Notes under the pieces: model-generated
What the model saw: only the letters and a program-made list of their open reading frames with translations
The model's database searches: none
Told to the model about the DNA's origin: nothing
Shown here: piece after piece, positions 27,033 through 36,907 of the stretch
Layout of the letters: each line of letters starts with the position of its first letter
Position numbering within the stretch: the first letter of the stretch is position 1
Program-made: the position numbers and the translations under genes
Assembly: GCF_028713855.1 (NCBI RefSeq)
Contig: NZ_JAQTNN010000007.1
Coordinates: 62,001 to 126,000 of the forward strand
Length of the DNA stretch: 64,000 bases
Reading direction: 5' to 3'
Origin: Sulfuricurvum sp.
GTDB lineage: Bacteria; Campylobacterota; Campylobacteria; Campylobacterales; Sulfurimonadaceae

Positions 27033-28684
27033 TGCGTTCGGTTATTTTATCAATGCTCCTCATTAGTGGAGCATGGGCCATCACTCTTAATGAAATCAAT
27101 GATAAACCCGCTTCACGTCAAAAAAACTTTTTGATTTGGCAGTTTTTACATCAGGACATTAATGCATCAGAGGCTTCTGAAGCATTTTATCAAGTCGATA
27201 ATGTCAACGAGCGTTTTTTATTTGACTATGCGGCAAAAACCGATGAAACGGAAATTAAATATACAGCATCGTGCATGCGTGAGCAAGCATGCAATCTCCC
27301 TTTAATCGAGCAAGACGACTGTTTAATGTTGGCACTTACACCGGCGAAAGCAACAGCGCTCAAGCCCGAAGAGCGAGAGGAAATAGCAAATCGACTCAAT
27401 AACCGCTTCGGTAATACGCAATGGCTTAGAGCCATGAATCAAGAAAGTATGTACACGTCCGTTGACAATATTGCCAATGAAAACATTGTGTTTCGCCTAG
27501 CAGGCGCAACGTACCGTCATGAGCACTTCAACCATCCGCTTTCAAATGAAGTATTAGAAGCACTAACCCAAAGCAATGTGTTTGGACAGATTGTCTTCCT
27601 CACTGTTACCGATCCCGCAATGGAGCAGTTACAGCAATCGCTTTCCATGGTTTCCATAGGACATTTTGACCCTCAAACCCATTTTTTTCTTGCAATGAAT
27701 GCCGTTAAATACGCTAAGCTTGATATTGCAGTGGAGCATTTAAAAGAAGCTAAGGGACGATTTTATAGTCCGATTGATCGTGATAAAGCCATTTTTTGGC
27801 TTTATGAGATTACCAAAGATCAAAATTATCTTACTGAACTCTCAAATAGCCTAGATATTAATATGTATGTTCTTTACGCACGTGAACTGCTTCAATTGCC
27901 AACTGAAAATTATTTCACAACGCTTCCTACTATCCAGCACACTAATAGTATCAACGGCGTTGATCCGTTCCAATGGCGGGTATTCGCCGAAGAGGTTAAA
28001 GCGTCAACACCTGATACCATCGTGAATCTGATTGACCGATGTGATGGAGAAGACTCGCTCGGTGTTCAAGGATATGTATTAGAGCGGACCTATGAACCGT
28101 ACATCCATAACTTTACGATGCCCTACGATCAATATATGACGACGTTAAATGCTGATCAAAAAGCCCTTGTGTATGCTCTTATGCGTCAGGAAACACGATT
28201 TATCCCCGGACTTATTTCACGCTCGTTTGCGTTGGGACTGATGCAGATTATGCCGTTTAATGTCGATAGTATAAGCAAAGTTCATCCTCTTAAACCGACG
28301 ACTTATTTCGATATGCTGCAGCCTGAACTGAGTATCGCTTATTCGATTGCCCATTTACAGCATTTAATCCACAATCTCCATAATCCTATATTGATTGCGT
28401 ATGGTTACAATGGGGGACTCGGATCAACAAAACGCCTTCTCTTGGAGGGAGGACGATTTTTACCAGGTGAATATGAACCGTTTTTGAGTATGGAACTGAT
28501 TGGAAATGATGAGAATCGGGAGTATGGCAAGCGTGTACTTGCCAACTATGTTATGTATAAAAAAATATTAGGCGAAGAGGTATCGATCAAAGCTATTTTT
28601 GATAATTTAACTCAACCGAGCCAGTCTGATTATTTTCGAGCCGAAGCGCTAAAGAGTCGCCAGGTACTGAGTCAAACCGAATAA
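27032..28684 (+). CDS. slt: Soluble lytic murein transglycosylase (Slt-like)
   Basis: The 550-residue exported protein has a signal peptide (LSMLLISGAWA), a long helical region, and a C-terminal SLT domain: MRQETRFIPGLISRSFALGLMQIMP with catalytic Glu in RQETRF, and AYGYNGG later. It cleaves peptidoglycan glycan strands to 1,6-anhydromuropeptides in the periplasm. The start overlaps the yggT stop. Its last 92 bases overlap, on the opposite strand, the 3' end of the lipoprotein gene that follows. Confidence 0.9.
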   Translation: MRSVILSMLLISGAWAITLNEINDKPASRQKNFLIWQFLHQDINASEASEAFYQVDNVNERFLFDYAAKTDETEIKYTASCMREQACNLPLIEQDDCLMLALTPAKATALKPEEREEIANRLNNRFGNTQWLRAMNQESMYTSVDNIANENIVFRLAGATYRHEHFNHPLSNEVLEALTQSNVFGQIVFLTVTDPAMEQLQQSLSMVSIGHFDPQTHFFLAMNAVKYAKLDIAVEHLKEAKGRFYSPIDRDKAIFWLYEITKDQNYLTELSNSLDINMYVLYARELLQLPTENYFTTLPTIQHTNSINGVDPFQWRVFAEEVKASTPDTIVNLIDRCDGEDSLGVQGYVLERTYEPYIHNFTMPYDQYMTTLNADQKALVYALMRQETRFIPGLISRSFALGLMQIMPFNVDSISKVHPLKPTTYFDMLQPELSIAYSIAHLQHLIHNLHNPILIAYGYNGGLGSTKRLLLEGGRFLPGEYEPFLSMELIGNDENREYGKRVLANYVMYKKILGEEVSIKAIFDNLTQPSQSDYFRAEALKSRQVLSQTE

Positions 28685-29078
28685 TATAGTATCGATACCA
28701 GCTGTTGTGTACCGGAATCAATGATCGGCGGACATCTTTTTCATCAAGAGATTCTACCGCCGTTGCCTTTTTACCGTTTAGCATCAGGGTATACCCATAG
28801 GTTTCCCAATCTCTATTTTTAATAATTGTGCTGTCTTTCTCGATATAAAGTGCAACAAGAAAGTTTTCCCCATCTTTGTATTTAACCGAATCGATTTTGT
28901 TGAGATACACTGAAGAAATAATCGCTTTTGTCTCCAATGAAAGAAGAATCGTTCCGCTACGAAGCTGCTCGACGGCACGTTCATGCGCTTCATCCATCTT
29001 AAAAAGATCAAATGCCCCTTTTTGTGCACATCCGCTAAAGGCCAATAAAGCTGATAAAGCTATCCAAGAAAATCGCAT
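28593..29078 (-). CDS. Putative lipoprotein
   Basis: A 161-residue product with a lipoprotein signal peptide (LSALLAFSGC, lipobox Cys near 17). The mature part is beta-rich and ends 'LRLENNQTGSVELNYQK'. No domain recognised; Campylobacterota-specific exported protein is a guess. It converges with the slt gene and shares 92 bases with it. AAAGGATTAGG precedes the ATG. Confidence 0.75.
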   Translation of the reverse strand: MRFSWIALSALLAFSGCAQKGAFDLFKMDEAHERAVEQLRSGTILLSLETKAIISSVYLNKIDSVKYKDGENFLVALYIEKDSTIIKNRDWETYGYTLMLNGKKATAVESLDEKDVRRSLIPVHNSWYRYYIIRFDSVPGDSLALRLENNQTGSVELNYQK

Positions 29079-29107
29079 CCTAATCCTTTTGTCATCGAAT
29101 AATCACC

Positions 29108-29113
29108 ATTATA
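29108..29113 (-). promoter_or_regulatory. -10 box of lipoprotein gene
   Basis: TATAAT on the minus strand 30 bases before the lipoprotein ATG, between that gene and the stop of the CHASE2 kinase gene. Confidence 0.55.
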
Positions 29114-29125
29114 CGTTAAATAGCC

Positions 29126-31231
29126 TTAGAATTTTTTAGAATCTTTTTCCTCAAAGTCTCTCCACAGCGGAAGTGTAAGTGTAAACATTGTACCGTTATC
29201 AACATTTTCAACCCCAATACTTCCACCCATTTTGGTCCGAATAATTGCATAAGACATATACAGACCGATACCGCTGCCTTTACCTTCTTCTTTAGTTGTA
29301 AAATAAGGCTCAAAAATTCGCTCAATGACATCAGGATGAATCCCCCCTCCATTATCTTGGAGAGTAATTGCACCATATGTATCATCTCCAAAAACACGGA
29401 GAGTAATCGTAGGATTAGGAGACTGATTCTCTATCAGTGCATCACGAGCATTATGAAGCAGGTTAATCATTACCTGTTTAAATTCACTGGCGGATCCGAA
29501 TATATCCAATGGATTATCGCAATACTGTACATCGATGATGATCCGTTGAGATTCAAACATCCCTGCAAGCAGTTCAAGCGACTCAGCAACCGGCTGATTT
29601 AAATCAAATGAAGCATTTTTTTGATCCGGTTTGATGAAATTACGAAAATCCTCAATTGTCTGAGACATAAATACAATCTGTTCCATCGATTCGGAAGTCA
29701 TGGTATCGATATAATTTTTATCCACTTTTCCGGATCCGTATGCATATTGGGTATCTTGCACAATCACACTGAGCATATTAAGAGGTTGACGCCATTGATG
29801 AGCGATGTTATCGATCATTTCTCCCATAGCAGCCAGTTTGGATTGCTGAAATAACATCGCTTTTTGGTACTCGATTTCATTTTCACTCCGATCAAGGGCA
29901 CTTTTTAAACGAGATTTTTGTTCGGATGTACGTTGTATCTCATCGATAAATCTTTTTTTGTCACGATAATCGATAACAAACATTAACAAGGATAGGATAA
30001 ACAGATATGACAACAACGGAATAATTAAATACCCAAGAGATAGATAAATATGCTGCTGCCAAGCCAGATAGGTAATAAGCATTGCCACACTCACTACCAT
30101 TATGCTGAAGAAAAGGACGCTAAGGTATCGCTTACGAATCATTAATATCAACATGACCAAAGCAATCACAAATGAGCTTACAATATTAAGCGGTCGATAG
30201 AATGATGGCTGAACTTTCAAATCACCGTTGATTAGATTCTCAACCACCGTGGCGTGGGTAAATACTCCGGGACGGACGGAACCGTCACTTATCGTATGCC
30301 ATGTATCCAGACCAAAAGCGGTAGCACCGACAAAAACAAATTTGCCCTGCAACCGCTTCGGATCATACGTATGAGTGAGTAGATCATAAGCAGAAACTCT
30401 CTCATACTGTTCGAACGGATAAAATTCAAGCAGAGCATTACTATGTTGATCTAGCGCAAAACGGCTTCCGGCAACGGTTAATTCCATATCCCCCATCAAA
30501 GCTGAGAGAGGATATATCCGAATAGTAGGTTCTATCGAAGTGACAGCCGCAATCCCAAGCGTTGGAATAAGAGTGTTATTGTGACGCATCAGCAGTGATA
30601 AACGTCGCAATGTACCATCACTATCTGCAACGGCATGAATGTGCCCAATCCCCTTTGCACGCTGCTGATACATTGGTAAGCTACATACTACATTCCCTAT
30701 ATTCTGAAATTGCTCTGTCGGTATTTCATCCTTTTGTATCACCGTAGAGGGCAATACGCATTCTTTTCCCTGCACACTGATGTCTGAGAATACGGGCAAT
30801 ACCGTTTTGGTTCGAGTGATTGCCTCGGACAAAATACGATCATTATCGTCTAATTCTTTTGGAAGCCCTTCCAATGAAATATTAATATCGAAAAAATCCC
30901 GATAAAAGGTGCGCAGAGTAACGGGTGATGATCTGTCTTTTTCAGAAAATACGATATCCAGCGCGACGGCTGAGGGATTGGCATCTGCTATCGAATTAAC
31001 CAGTTCTGCAGTAATCATTCGAGGCCACGGCCATTGACCGAATGCTTTTAAGCTCTTATCGTCAATCTCTACGACAACCGTAGAGCCTGGAGTATGGTAT
31101 GAGGGAAAAGTGTGCGTTAAAAGGTCATAACTTTTGTAATCCAGCTGTGAAAGTAATGGGCTTTGCCACCAGAACAGATAAAAGCATATCGTTAGGATCA
31201 TTGACCCCACAGCAAGAAATACGGATTTCAT
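29126..31231 (-). CDS. CHASE2-domain sensor histidine kinase
   Basis: The 701-residue protein has an N-terminal membrane helix, an extracytoplasmic CHASE2 domain (~30-330; DIVFSEKDRS and KFVFVGATAFGLDTWHT are typical), three more membrane helices (~340-420), a coiled coil, then a histidine kinase. The H-box is NIAHQWRQPLNML and ATP-lid motifs are NLLHNARDAL, DNGGGIHPDVIERIFEPYFTTK and GSGIGLYMS. There is no adjacent response regulator. It is the last gene of a three-gene operon with the FecR and OmpA genes; it senses an unknown envelope signal. Confidence 0.92.
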   Translation of the reverse strand: MKSVFLAVGSMILTICFYLFWWQSPLLSQLDYKSYDLLTHTFPSYHTPGSTVVVEIDDKSLKAFGQWPWPRMITAELVNSIADANPSAVALDIVFSEKDRSSPVTLRTFYRDFFDINISLEGLPKELDDNDRILSEAITRTKTVLPVFSDISVQGKECVLPSTVIQKDEIPTEQFQNIGNVVCSLPMYQQRAKGIGHIHAVADSDGTLRRLSLLMRHNNTLIPTLGIAAVTSIEPTIRIYPLSALMGDMELTVAGSRFALDQHSNALLEFYPFEQYERVSAYDLLTHTYDPKRLQGKFVFVGATAFGLDTWHTISDGSVRPGVFTHATVVENLINGDLKVQPSFYRPLNIVSSFVIALVMLILMIRKRYLSVLFFSIMVVSVAMLITYLAWQQHIYLSLGYLIIPLLSYLFILSLLMFVIDYRDKKRFIDEIQRTSEQKSRLKSALDRSENEIEYQKAMLFQQSKLAAMGEMIDNIAHQWRQPLNMLSVIVQDTQYAYGSGKVDKNYIDTMTSESMEQIVFMSQTIEDFRNFIKPDQKNASFDLNQPVAESLELLAGMFESQRIIIDVQYCDNPLDIFGSASEFKQVMINLLHNARDALIENQSPNPTITLRVFGDDTYGAITLQDNGGGIHPDVIERIFEPYFTTKEEGKGSGIGLYMSYAIIRTKMGGSIGVENVDNGTMFTLTLPLWRDFEEKDSKKF

Positions 31232-31234
31232 TAA

Positions 31235-31831
31235 TCAGCGTACAATGACTTCGACACGGCGATTTTTGGGTTCAGAGACACCGTCTTCTGTTTGAATTAT
31301 CGGTTCACTTTCACCGTACGAGACAACAGAACAGCGTTCCAATTTCACGTTACGTTCAAGAAGAAATTTTTCTACCGCATGAGCACGATCCAATGCCAAT
31401 TCATAGTTTTTATCGGCATCCCCGGCACGATCAGAGTGTCCGATGATATCAACTGTGGCAGGTTCACGTGCTTCGATCAGCGTAATCAATGCTTCAACCT
31501 GATCTTTTGACTCTTGCGCTATTTCTGCCGTCCCCGGCTCAAAATAAAATAACATTGAAACAGCTTTTTCAGGCAGCGCCTTTAAAACCGCTGCATATTT
31601 CTGACGAATAAAATCAGGATCCGCTTTTTCTACAACAGAAGGTTGTTTATCCGATGAAACCATCGTCGTGTAGTAGTAAGGCTGATCAATCACGACACTA
31701 CCCGCTTGGGTCGTTACTTCAACCGCATTATGAACGGCATCATTTTCCAATAAAACGACCGTCGTTTTAGGTTCTGTAGTGAGAAACGGCAAGGATAAAA
31801 GAATGGCACTCCAAATTAAAAGCGGTTCCAT
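31235..31831 (-). CDS. OmpA-family peptidoglycan-binding protein
   Basis: A 198-residue exported protein with an N-terminal hydrophobic segment and a C-terminal OmpA domain: YFEPGTAEIAQESKDQVEAL, IIGHSDRAGDADKNYELALDRAHAVEKFL, GESEPI and PKNRRVEVIV. The domain binds peptidoglycan diaminopimelate. It is 3 bases from each neighbour in the FecR/OmpA/CHASE2 operon. Confidence 0.9.
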   Translation of the reverse strand: MEPLLIWSAILLSLPFLTTEPKTTVVLLENDAVHNAVEVTTQAGSVVIDQPYYYTTMVSSDKQPSVVEKADPDFIRQKYAAVLKALPEKAVSMLFYFEPGTAEIAQESKDQVEALITLIEAREPATVDIIGHSDRAGDADKNYELALDRAHAVEKFLLERNVKLERCSVVSYGESEPIIQTEDGVSEPKNRRVEVIVR

Positions 31832-31833
31832 TA

Positions 31834-32259
31834 TTATTCTGCCTCTACTACGAATTTGGTTCCACGAATGCCGATAACACCTTGCGGAACTTTAAAATGT
31901 ACTTTTTCAGGTGCGAGTTTACTGATTTTACCCGATTCAAAAACTGCTGTCCCCTTTTGGAGATTTAAATCAAAACGAAAATCCTTTTGGGAAGGGGCAA
32001 AAAGATAATTATCAATCACCAATATACTTTTTGAGCCTACCGCAATACGTGTTCCGTCATTAAACGAAACACCCATACTTCCACTAGCTCCCGTTTGCAG
32101 AATATCCTTAGTAAAAAGAGCTACCCCTTTTTGTGCAGGGATCACTGTATTTTCTCTCTTAACTACCGCATCACCCTGTGCACTTTTAATAAAAGCAACC
32201 GATTCCGACGCAATAGCAGAAAAAGTAAATATCATTACCAAAAACAACGATTTTAACAT
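31834..32259 (-). CDS. FecR-domain protein
   Basis: A 141-residue periplasmic protein with a signal peptide (FLVMIFTFSAIASE) and a FecR-like domain: GDAVVKRENTVIPAQKGVALFTKDILQTGASGSMGVSFNDGTRIAVG, then GVIGIRGTKFVVE. Stand-alone FecR proteins of this kind often pair with CHASE2 proteins as envelope sensing modules. First gene of the operon. Confidence 0.88.
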   Translation of the reverse strand: MLKSLFLVMIFTFSAIASESVAFIKSAQGDAVVKRENTVIPAQKGVALFTKDILQTGASGSMGVSFNDGTRIAVGSKSILVIDNYLFAPSQKDFRFDLNLQKGTAVFESGKISKLAPEKVHFKVPQGVIGIRGTKFVVEAE

Positions 32260-32363
32260 TTTTTTAACTCCAAACTCACACTGTATACTTCAGTAACTTT
32301 AGCGTATATCAACTTACAATTGATTTTTTCGGCCTCTTTAGAAAGATTAAAATGAACCTTGAC

Positions 32364-32378
32364 TATAATACCTATAAT
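32364..32378 (+). promoter_or_regulatory. Two -10 like boxes before mobB
   Basis: TATAAT occurs at 32364-32369 and again at 32373-32378, 20-30 bases before the TTG start of mobB, in the divergent region shared with the FecR operon. Confidence 0.5.
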
Positions 32379-32397
32379 TTAACAGAGGTTGATTTTT

Positions 32398-32904
32398 TTG
32401 AAAAAACGTTTAGCGGTAGCTTTTACCGGTCCTTCCAACAGCGGCAAAACAACACTGATTCTGAAAGTGGCTCGAAAATTGATCCATGAACATAATTTAC
32501 AAGTTGCCATCGTAAAAAACGATCCCAAAGATAAAGCTCAATTCGACGTTCCGGGAAAAGACAGTTATAAATTCAGCGATACGGGAGCCGAGGTAATCGT
32601 CACCTCCCCTACCCGTACCACCTATTTTTCACAACGCCATAAAGAGCTCGATGAGCTTATCTCGCTTTTCGGCGAGTTTGACGTATTGCTGGTCGAGGGA
32701 CTTAAAAATCTTCCCCTTCCGCGTATCAGCATTTTTCGGGGTTCAATCGATACTGACTATTTTCCCTATATGAATGCTCTCGCGATCGATGAAAGTATCG
32801 ATACGGCTCATTATGTTATCCCAAAGGGGATTGATATACTCGATCTTAATAACCCCGATCAGGCGATCGAGTGGATTTTAGCTCATGCAAAGGTTATGGA
32901 ATGA
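32398..32904 (+). CDS. mobB: Molybdopterin-guanine dinucleotide biosynthesis protein MobB
   Basis: About 168 residues with a P-loop GPSNSGKTT near the N-terminus, the downstream [14 protein letters not shown] segment that is characteristic of MobB, and [14 protein letters not shown]. MobB is a GTPase that assists MobA in attaching GMP to molybdopterin. The TTG at 32398 lies 9 bases from AGAGG, better than the TTG at 32389. Its stop overlaps the fbp start (ATGA). Confidence 0.88.
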   Translation: MKKRLAVAFTGPSNSGKTTLILKVARKLIHEHNLQVAIVKNDPKDKAQFDVPGKDSYKFSDTGAEVIVTSPTRTTYFSQRHKELDELISLFGEFDVLLVEGLKNLPLPRISIFRGSIDTDYFPYMNALAIDESIDTAHYVIPKGIDILDLNNPDQAIEWILAHAKVME

Positions 32905-33746
32905 ATGTTATTTTAGAAGCAATTCAAAATAGTGCTATACGGATCAAAAATGCGATTGATGTCAAAGACATAGGTTATTCACAAGAGCAAAACAGCTCAG
33001 GGGAAACCCAACTTCAGCTCGATATTCAAAGCGATTTGATTATCGAGGAAGAACTGAGCCGTGTAGATGGCGTACATACCATTGCCAGCGAAGAGAAAGA
33101 ACACCCGATGGTGCTAAACGAAAACGGTCATTACTTCATTGCTTTTGATCCGCTTGATGGTTCATCACTCGTTGATGTCAATCTCAGTGTCGGTTCGATT
33201 TTCGGGATTTATGAAGGTGAATTTACCCCGAGTAAAATGGTTGCCAGCTGTTATGTCGTTTACGGACCGCGTGTTGAGCTGGTATTTGCCGATGAGGATA
33301 AAGTATCCCTCTACCTTCTCCAAAATGGTGAGTTCGAATACGTTAAAGAGATTCACTTGAACGAAAAAGGAAAAATAAATGCACCGGGTGGTACACAACA
33401 GTGCTGGGCACCATTCCATAAAGAGATGATAGATAGTTTCTTTGCACGCGGTTATCGCCTTCGCTATTCAGGAGGTATGGTCCCCGATTTGCACCAAATC
33501 CTTCTCAAAGGGGGCGGATTATTCAGTTATCCGGGTGCCAGTGATAAGCCGGAGGGAAAACTACGAATGTTGTTTGAAGTATTTCCTTTTGCCTTTATCT
33601 TCGAAAAAGCGGGTGGAAAAGCGGTTGATGGAAGTAAGCGTGTTTTGGAAAAAGAACCTAAACACGTTCATGATACCAGTCCGTGTTTCTTCGGTTCATG
33701 CGATGAAATCAATGAGGTTTTAAGTGTCTATGCCGGACAGCAATAA
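32901..33746 (+). CDS. fbp: Class I fructose-1,6-bisphosphatase
   Basis: A 281-residue enzyme starting [16 protein letters not shown]. It shows EEK metal ligands in IASEEKEH, the [25 protein letters not shown] metal-binding/active-site block, [12 protein letters not shown], and the GSCDEINEV tail. It hydrolyses fructose 1,6-bisphosphate in gluconeogenesis, which fits an autotroph with a reductive carbon pathway. Coupled to mobB by an ATGA overlap. Confidence 0.95.
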   Translation: MNVILEAIQNSAIRIKNAIDVKDIGYSQEQNSSGETQLQLDIQSDLIIEEELSRVDGVHTIASEEKEHPMVLNENGHYFIAFDPLDGSSLVDVNLSVGSIFGIYEGEFTPSKMVASCYVVYGPRVELVFADEDKVSLYLLQNGEFEYVKEIHLNEKGKINAPGGTQQCWAPFHKEMIDSFFARGYRLRYSGGMVPDLHQILLKGGGLFSYPGASDKPEGKLRMLFEVFPFAFIFEKAGGKAVDGSKRVLEKEPKHVHDTSPCFFGSCDEINEVLSVYAGQQ

Positions 33747-33924
33747 TGAATACGAAGAGCGGCTGGATGAAGCAATCCAAACCCTCAAGGCATGTCAACA
33801 AGAGCATAACGTAAACAGCTGCTACGTCTGCGAACACTGTATCGGGTGTGAAATCCGAACCAAATACATTCGAATTGTGTATGAAAGTATGTCCAAGGGT
33901 GAAACCGGCGGATTTGATTTTTAA
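33730..33924 (+). CDS. Small cysteine-cluster protein
   Basis: A 64-residue protein starting within the fbp end (ATG 33730) and lying 36 bases before metG. It contains C-x2-C-x2-C-x2-C in [14 protein letters not shown], plus a further upstream Cys (KACQQ). The spacing resembles ferredoxin-type 4Fe-4S ligands but has no second cluster or proline, so it may bind a metal or zinc. No family recognised. Confidence 0.65.
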   Translation: MPDSNNEYEERLDEAIQTLKACQQEHNVNSCYVCEHCIGCEIRTKYIRIVYESMSKGETGGFDF

Positions 33925-33959
33925 TAAAACGATTGAATTTCTAAAGGATAAAAATTAGC

Positions 33960-35906
33960 ATGAAAAATTACATTACAACTCCTATCTATTACGTCAACGG
34001 TGAAGCCCATATTGGTCACGCTTACACGACATTTATCGCCGATACTCTTGCTCGCCATTCACGCCTTATCGGAAATGAAACCTATTTTCTAACCGGAACC
34101 GATGAACACGGTCAAAAAATCGAAGAAGCAGCTAAAAAATTAGAGAAGCCAACCCAAGAATTTGCCGATGAAATCAGTGCAACATTCCGTAATCTCTGGG
34201 ATGAATTTGATATTAGTTACGATCAATTTATCCGAACTACGGATGAAACCCATAAAAAAGGGGTTCAAGCCGCATTTTTAAAGATGCATGAGAACGGTGA
34301 TATTTATAAAGATTTTTATGAGGGGAACTACTGCGTCAGCTGTGAGAGCTTCTTTCCCGAATCTCAGCTCATGGATGGCGGCGGCTGTCCCGACTGTGGC
34401 AGAGCAACCACTATCGTCAAGGAAGAGAGTTACTTTTTCCGTCTCTCCAAATACGAAAAACCTTTGTTGGAGTATTACGAAGCCCATCCCGAATTCATCC
34501 TCCCAAAATCACGCCGCAATGAAGTAATCAGCTTTGTTAAAGGGGGATTGAACGATCTCTCTGTCACCCGCACCAGTTTTAGTTGGGGGGTTCATCTTCC
34601 TGAATCACTTAATGAGCCTAAACACGTTATGTACGTGTGGCTTGATGCTCTGATGAACTATGTCACCGCACTCGGATACGGCTCGGATGAGGCGAAGATG
34701 GATTTCTGGCCGGCGAACGTTCAATTGGTCGGTAAAGATATCCTCCGTTTCCATGCGATCTACTGGCCGGCATTTTTGATGAGTCTCGGTTTGCCTTTGC
34801 CTAAACACATCGGTGCACACGGATGGTGGACGCGCGATGGTGAAAAAATGTCAAAATCAAAAGGAAATGTCGTCGATCCTCGTGAAGTTTCCAAACATTA
34901 TGGTGTCGAAAATTTCCGCTATTTCATGATGCGTGAAGTTCCATTCGGACAAGACGGTGACTTCTCACAACGTGCCCTCATCGACCGTATGAACTCTGAT
35001 CTCAGCAACGATTTGGGAAATCTTCTCAACCGTATCATCGGTATGTCTGAAAAATATTCTGACTTTGTCATCGACAGTATCAATGTTGAGAAATATCATT
35101 CTAAAGAGCTCGACGATGCTCACACTATTTTATCCTCACTTGAAAACTATCTAGGTGAGTTGCAGTTGCACCGTTATCTTGAAGAACTTTGGAAAGTATT
35201 TACTATTGGCAACAAAGCGATCGAAGAACACGCGCCATGGGTTAAAATCAAAGAAGGGCGTAATGATGAAGCTCTCGCCACGGTTGCATTGGTTGCCAAT
35301 CTATTGGCAAAAGCGTCCGTGATGCTACACTCTATTATGCCAAGTACTACTGCAACCATTGCGGATGCACTCGGATTTGAAATCACTACTGAGAGCTATA
35401 CTAAACTCATCCTTAATAAAGGTCTTCTTGATACCTTTACTATTAAAAAAATACCTCCGCTCTTCCCGCGTGTGGATGAGCCGTTGATGCAAGAGGCTCC
35501 CAAAGCAATGATCGAAGAAGCTCCAAAAGTTGAGCATCCGGTATTGGAAGATAAAAAAGAGTCTACCGTATCACTTGAAGGGCTTATTACCATCGACCAG
35601 TTTTTCCAAACATCGCTTAAAATCGGAACCGTCCTTAACGCTCAAGAAGTTCCGAAAAGTTCAAAACTTCTCAAACTCCAAGTTGATCTCGGGGAGGATT
35701 CACCTCGACAAATTATCGCCGGTATCCGTGAGTATTACAGTGCTGAATCACTGATCGGAACGCAAGTGTGTGTTGTCGCCAATCTAAAACCTGCTAAACT
35801 CATGGGGATGCTCTCCGAAGGTATGATTCTCGCAGCTAAAGATGCAGACGGACTATGCCTCATTCGCCCTGAAAAAACACGCCTTAGCGGAAGTTCGGTG
35901 GGATGA
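33960..35906 (+). CDS. metG: Methionyl-tRNA synthetase
   Basis: The 648-residue class I enzyme has HIGH as AHIGHAY (~res 18), a zinc knuckle with CVSCESF and GGCPDCGRA, and KMSKSKGNVV at ~297. A C-terminal tRNA-binding (EMAP/tRBD) domain, LITIDQFFQTSLKIGTVLNA, starts at ~545 after a poorly conserved linker. It charges tRNA-Met. Its stop overlaps the next gene's start. Confidence 0.97.
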   Translation: MKNYITTPIYYVNGEAHIGHAYTTFIADTLARHSRLIGNETYFLTGTDEHGQKIEEAAKKLEKPTQEFADEISATFRNLWDEFDISYDQFIRTTDETHKKGVQAAFLKMHENGDIYKDFYEGNYCVSCESFFPESQLMDGGGCPDCGRATTIVKEESYFFRLSKYEKPLLEYYEAHPEFILPKSRRNEVISFVKGGLNDLSVTRTSFSWGVHLPESLNEPKHVMYVWLDALMNYVTALGYGSDEAKMDFWPANVQLVGKDILRFHAIYWPAFLMSLGLPLPKHIGAHGWWTRDGEKMSKSKGNVVDPREVSKHYGVENFRYFMMREVPFGQDGDFSQRALIDRMNSDLSNDLGNLLNRIIGMSEKYSDFVIDSINVEKYHSKELDDAHTILSSLENYLGELQLHRYLEELWKVFTIGNKAIEEHAPWVKIKEGRNDEALATVALVANLLAKASVMLHSIMPSTTATIADALGFEITTESYTKLILNKGLLDTFTIKKIPPLFPRVDEPLMQEAPKAMIEEAPKVEHPVLEDKKESTVSLEGLITIDQFFQTSLKIGTVLNAQEVPKSSKLLKLQVDLGEDSPRQIIAGIREYYSAESLIGTQVCVVANLKPAKLMGMLSEGMILAAKDADGLCLIRPEKTRLSGSSVG

Positions 35907-36907
35907 GACTTGAAAATATCCTCGCACTGACCAAGGGAATCCTCTTAGGAGAACCATCGGTCAGTCTCTTTGAAAGTGTCGTCTTTGATCCTTCCAAAGT
36001 GAAGAGAGGATCGTTTTTTGTTGCCTACACCCCTGATGATATCCCTGAAGCGCTTCAAAACGGTGCTTACGGCGTCATGTTTGATAAACCGACCCAAATC
36101 AGCGACAGTGAAGTTGCCTGGATTAAAGTCGATAATATCGATAATGCACTCAAGAAACTGCTGCGTTTTTATCTTCTCGAAAAAGAGCTTCAAGTCTACG
36201 CTTGCGATCCAATTACATTACATCTCTCTTCGATGATTTCAACACCGCCGACTTTTTGCAATATTGAAGGATCGATGAAGGATATATGGGAAAAACTGTG
36301 GCCGCTTGAGAAAAAATCAATCGTCCTTTTTTCCCCTGCCCTTACCGATGTTAATATTTTTATTGACCATGCTCAGCTGATACGTGCGCAGGAAAATACG
36401 ATTACGATCATCGAACAAACGCTGTTTGAAACTTCCTTTATCCATAATGATACTTTTTATGAACGGCAGATGCTCTCACCCTTCTTTATTCCCTATCTAG
36501 AACATCTTCTCTTTTTTTATACCTTTTTACGCATTCCATTTCAAATACGCGGCTTTAGTAAAATGGGACATTTTATTCCCGTTTTTACTAACTCTCGTTT
36601 GGAGAGCAAAGAGTTCGGCAGCAGCGACCGCGTAGTCATTTTCGAACCACTGCTTGAACTTATCGATGAACAGATCGACTTTTTAGACGCGCAGGCGGCA
36701 TGGGCTAAAATCATCTATCTGCTACCTGAAACGATGCGTTCTTCCCTCACTATCGGGGTAGAAAATATCTTTTTCTACCGTTACCCCGAAGAAATATTAA
36801 CAATCTTACAATCTAAAATCTTCCATTTTGCTCTTGTTGCAGGAGTTGATAAAGGGATCTTAAATCCGTCTCGATCTTCTATGAAGCAGCTTGAACTCGA
36901 TTTTTAG
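35903..36907 (+). CDS. Protein with Mur-ligase N-terminal-like domain
   Basis: The 334-residue soluble protein begins with a segment that looks like the MurE/MurF N-terminal domain: VVFDPSKVKRGSFFVAYTPDD, then EALQNGAYGVMFDK. The Mur ATP-binding GxxGKT motif is absent: ICNIEG-type residues stand where it would be. So it is probably not a working ligase. Relatives in Campylobacterota are usually annotated as hypothetical or 'peptidoglycan synthetase'. It overlaps metG by 4 bases and the protease gene on the other strand by 4. Confidence 0.6.
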   Translation: MRLENILALTKGILLGEPSVSLFESVVFDPSKVKRGSFFVAYTPDDIPEALQNGAYGVMFDKPTQISDSEVAWIKVDNIDNALKKLLRFYLLEKELQVYACDPITLHLSSMISTPPTFCNIEGSMKDIWEKLWPLEKKSIVLFSPALTDVNIFIDHAQLIRAQENTITIIEQTLFETSFIHNDTFYERQMLSPFFIPYLEHLLFFYTFLRIPFQIRGFSKMGHFIPVFTNSRLESKEFGSSDRVVIFEPLLELIDEQIDFLDAQAAWAKIIYLLPETMRSSLTIGVENIFFYRYPEEILTILQSKIFHFALVAGVDKGILNPSRSSMKQLELDF

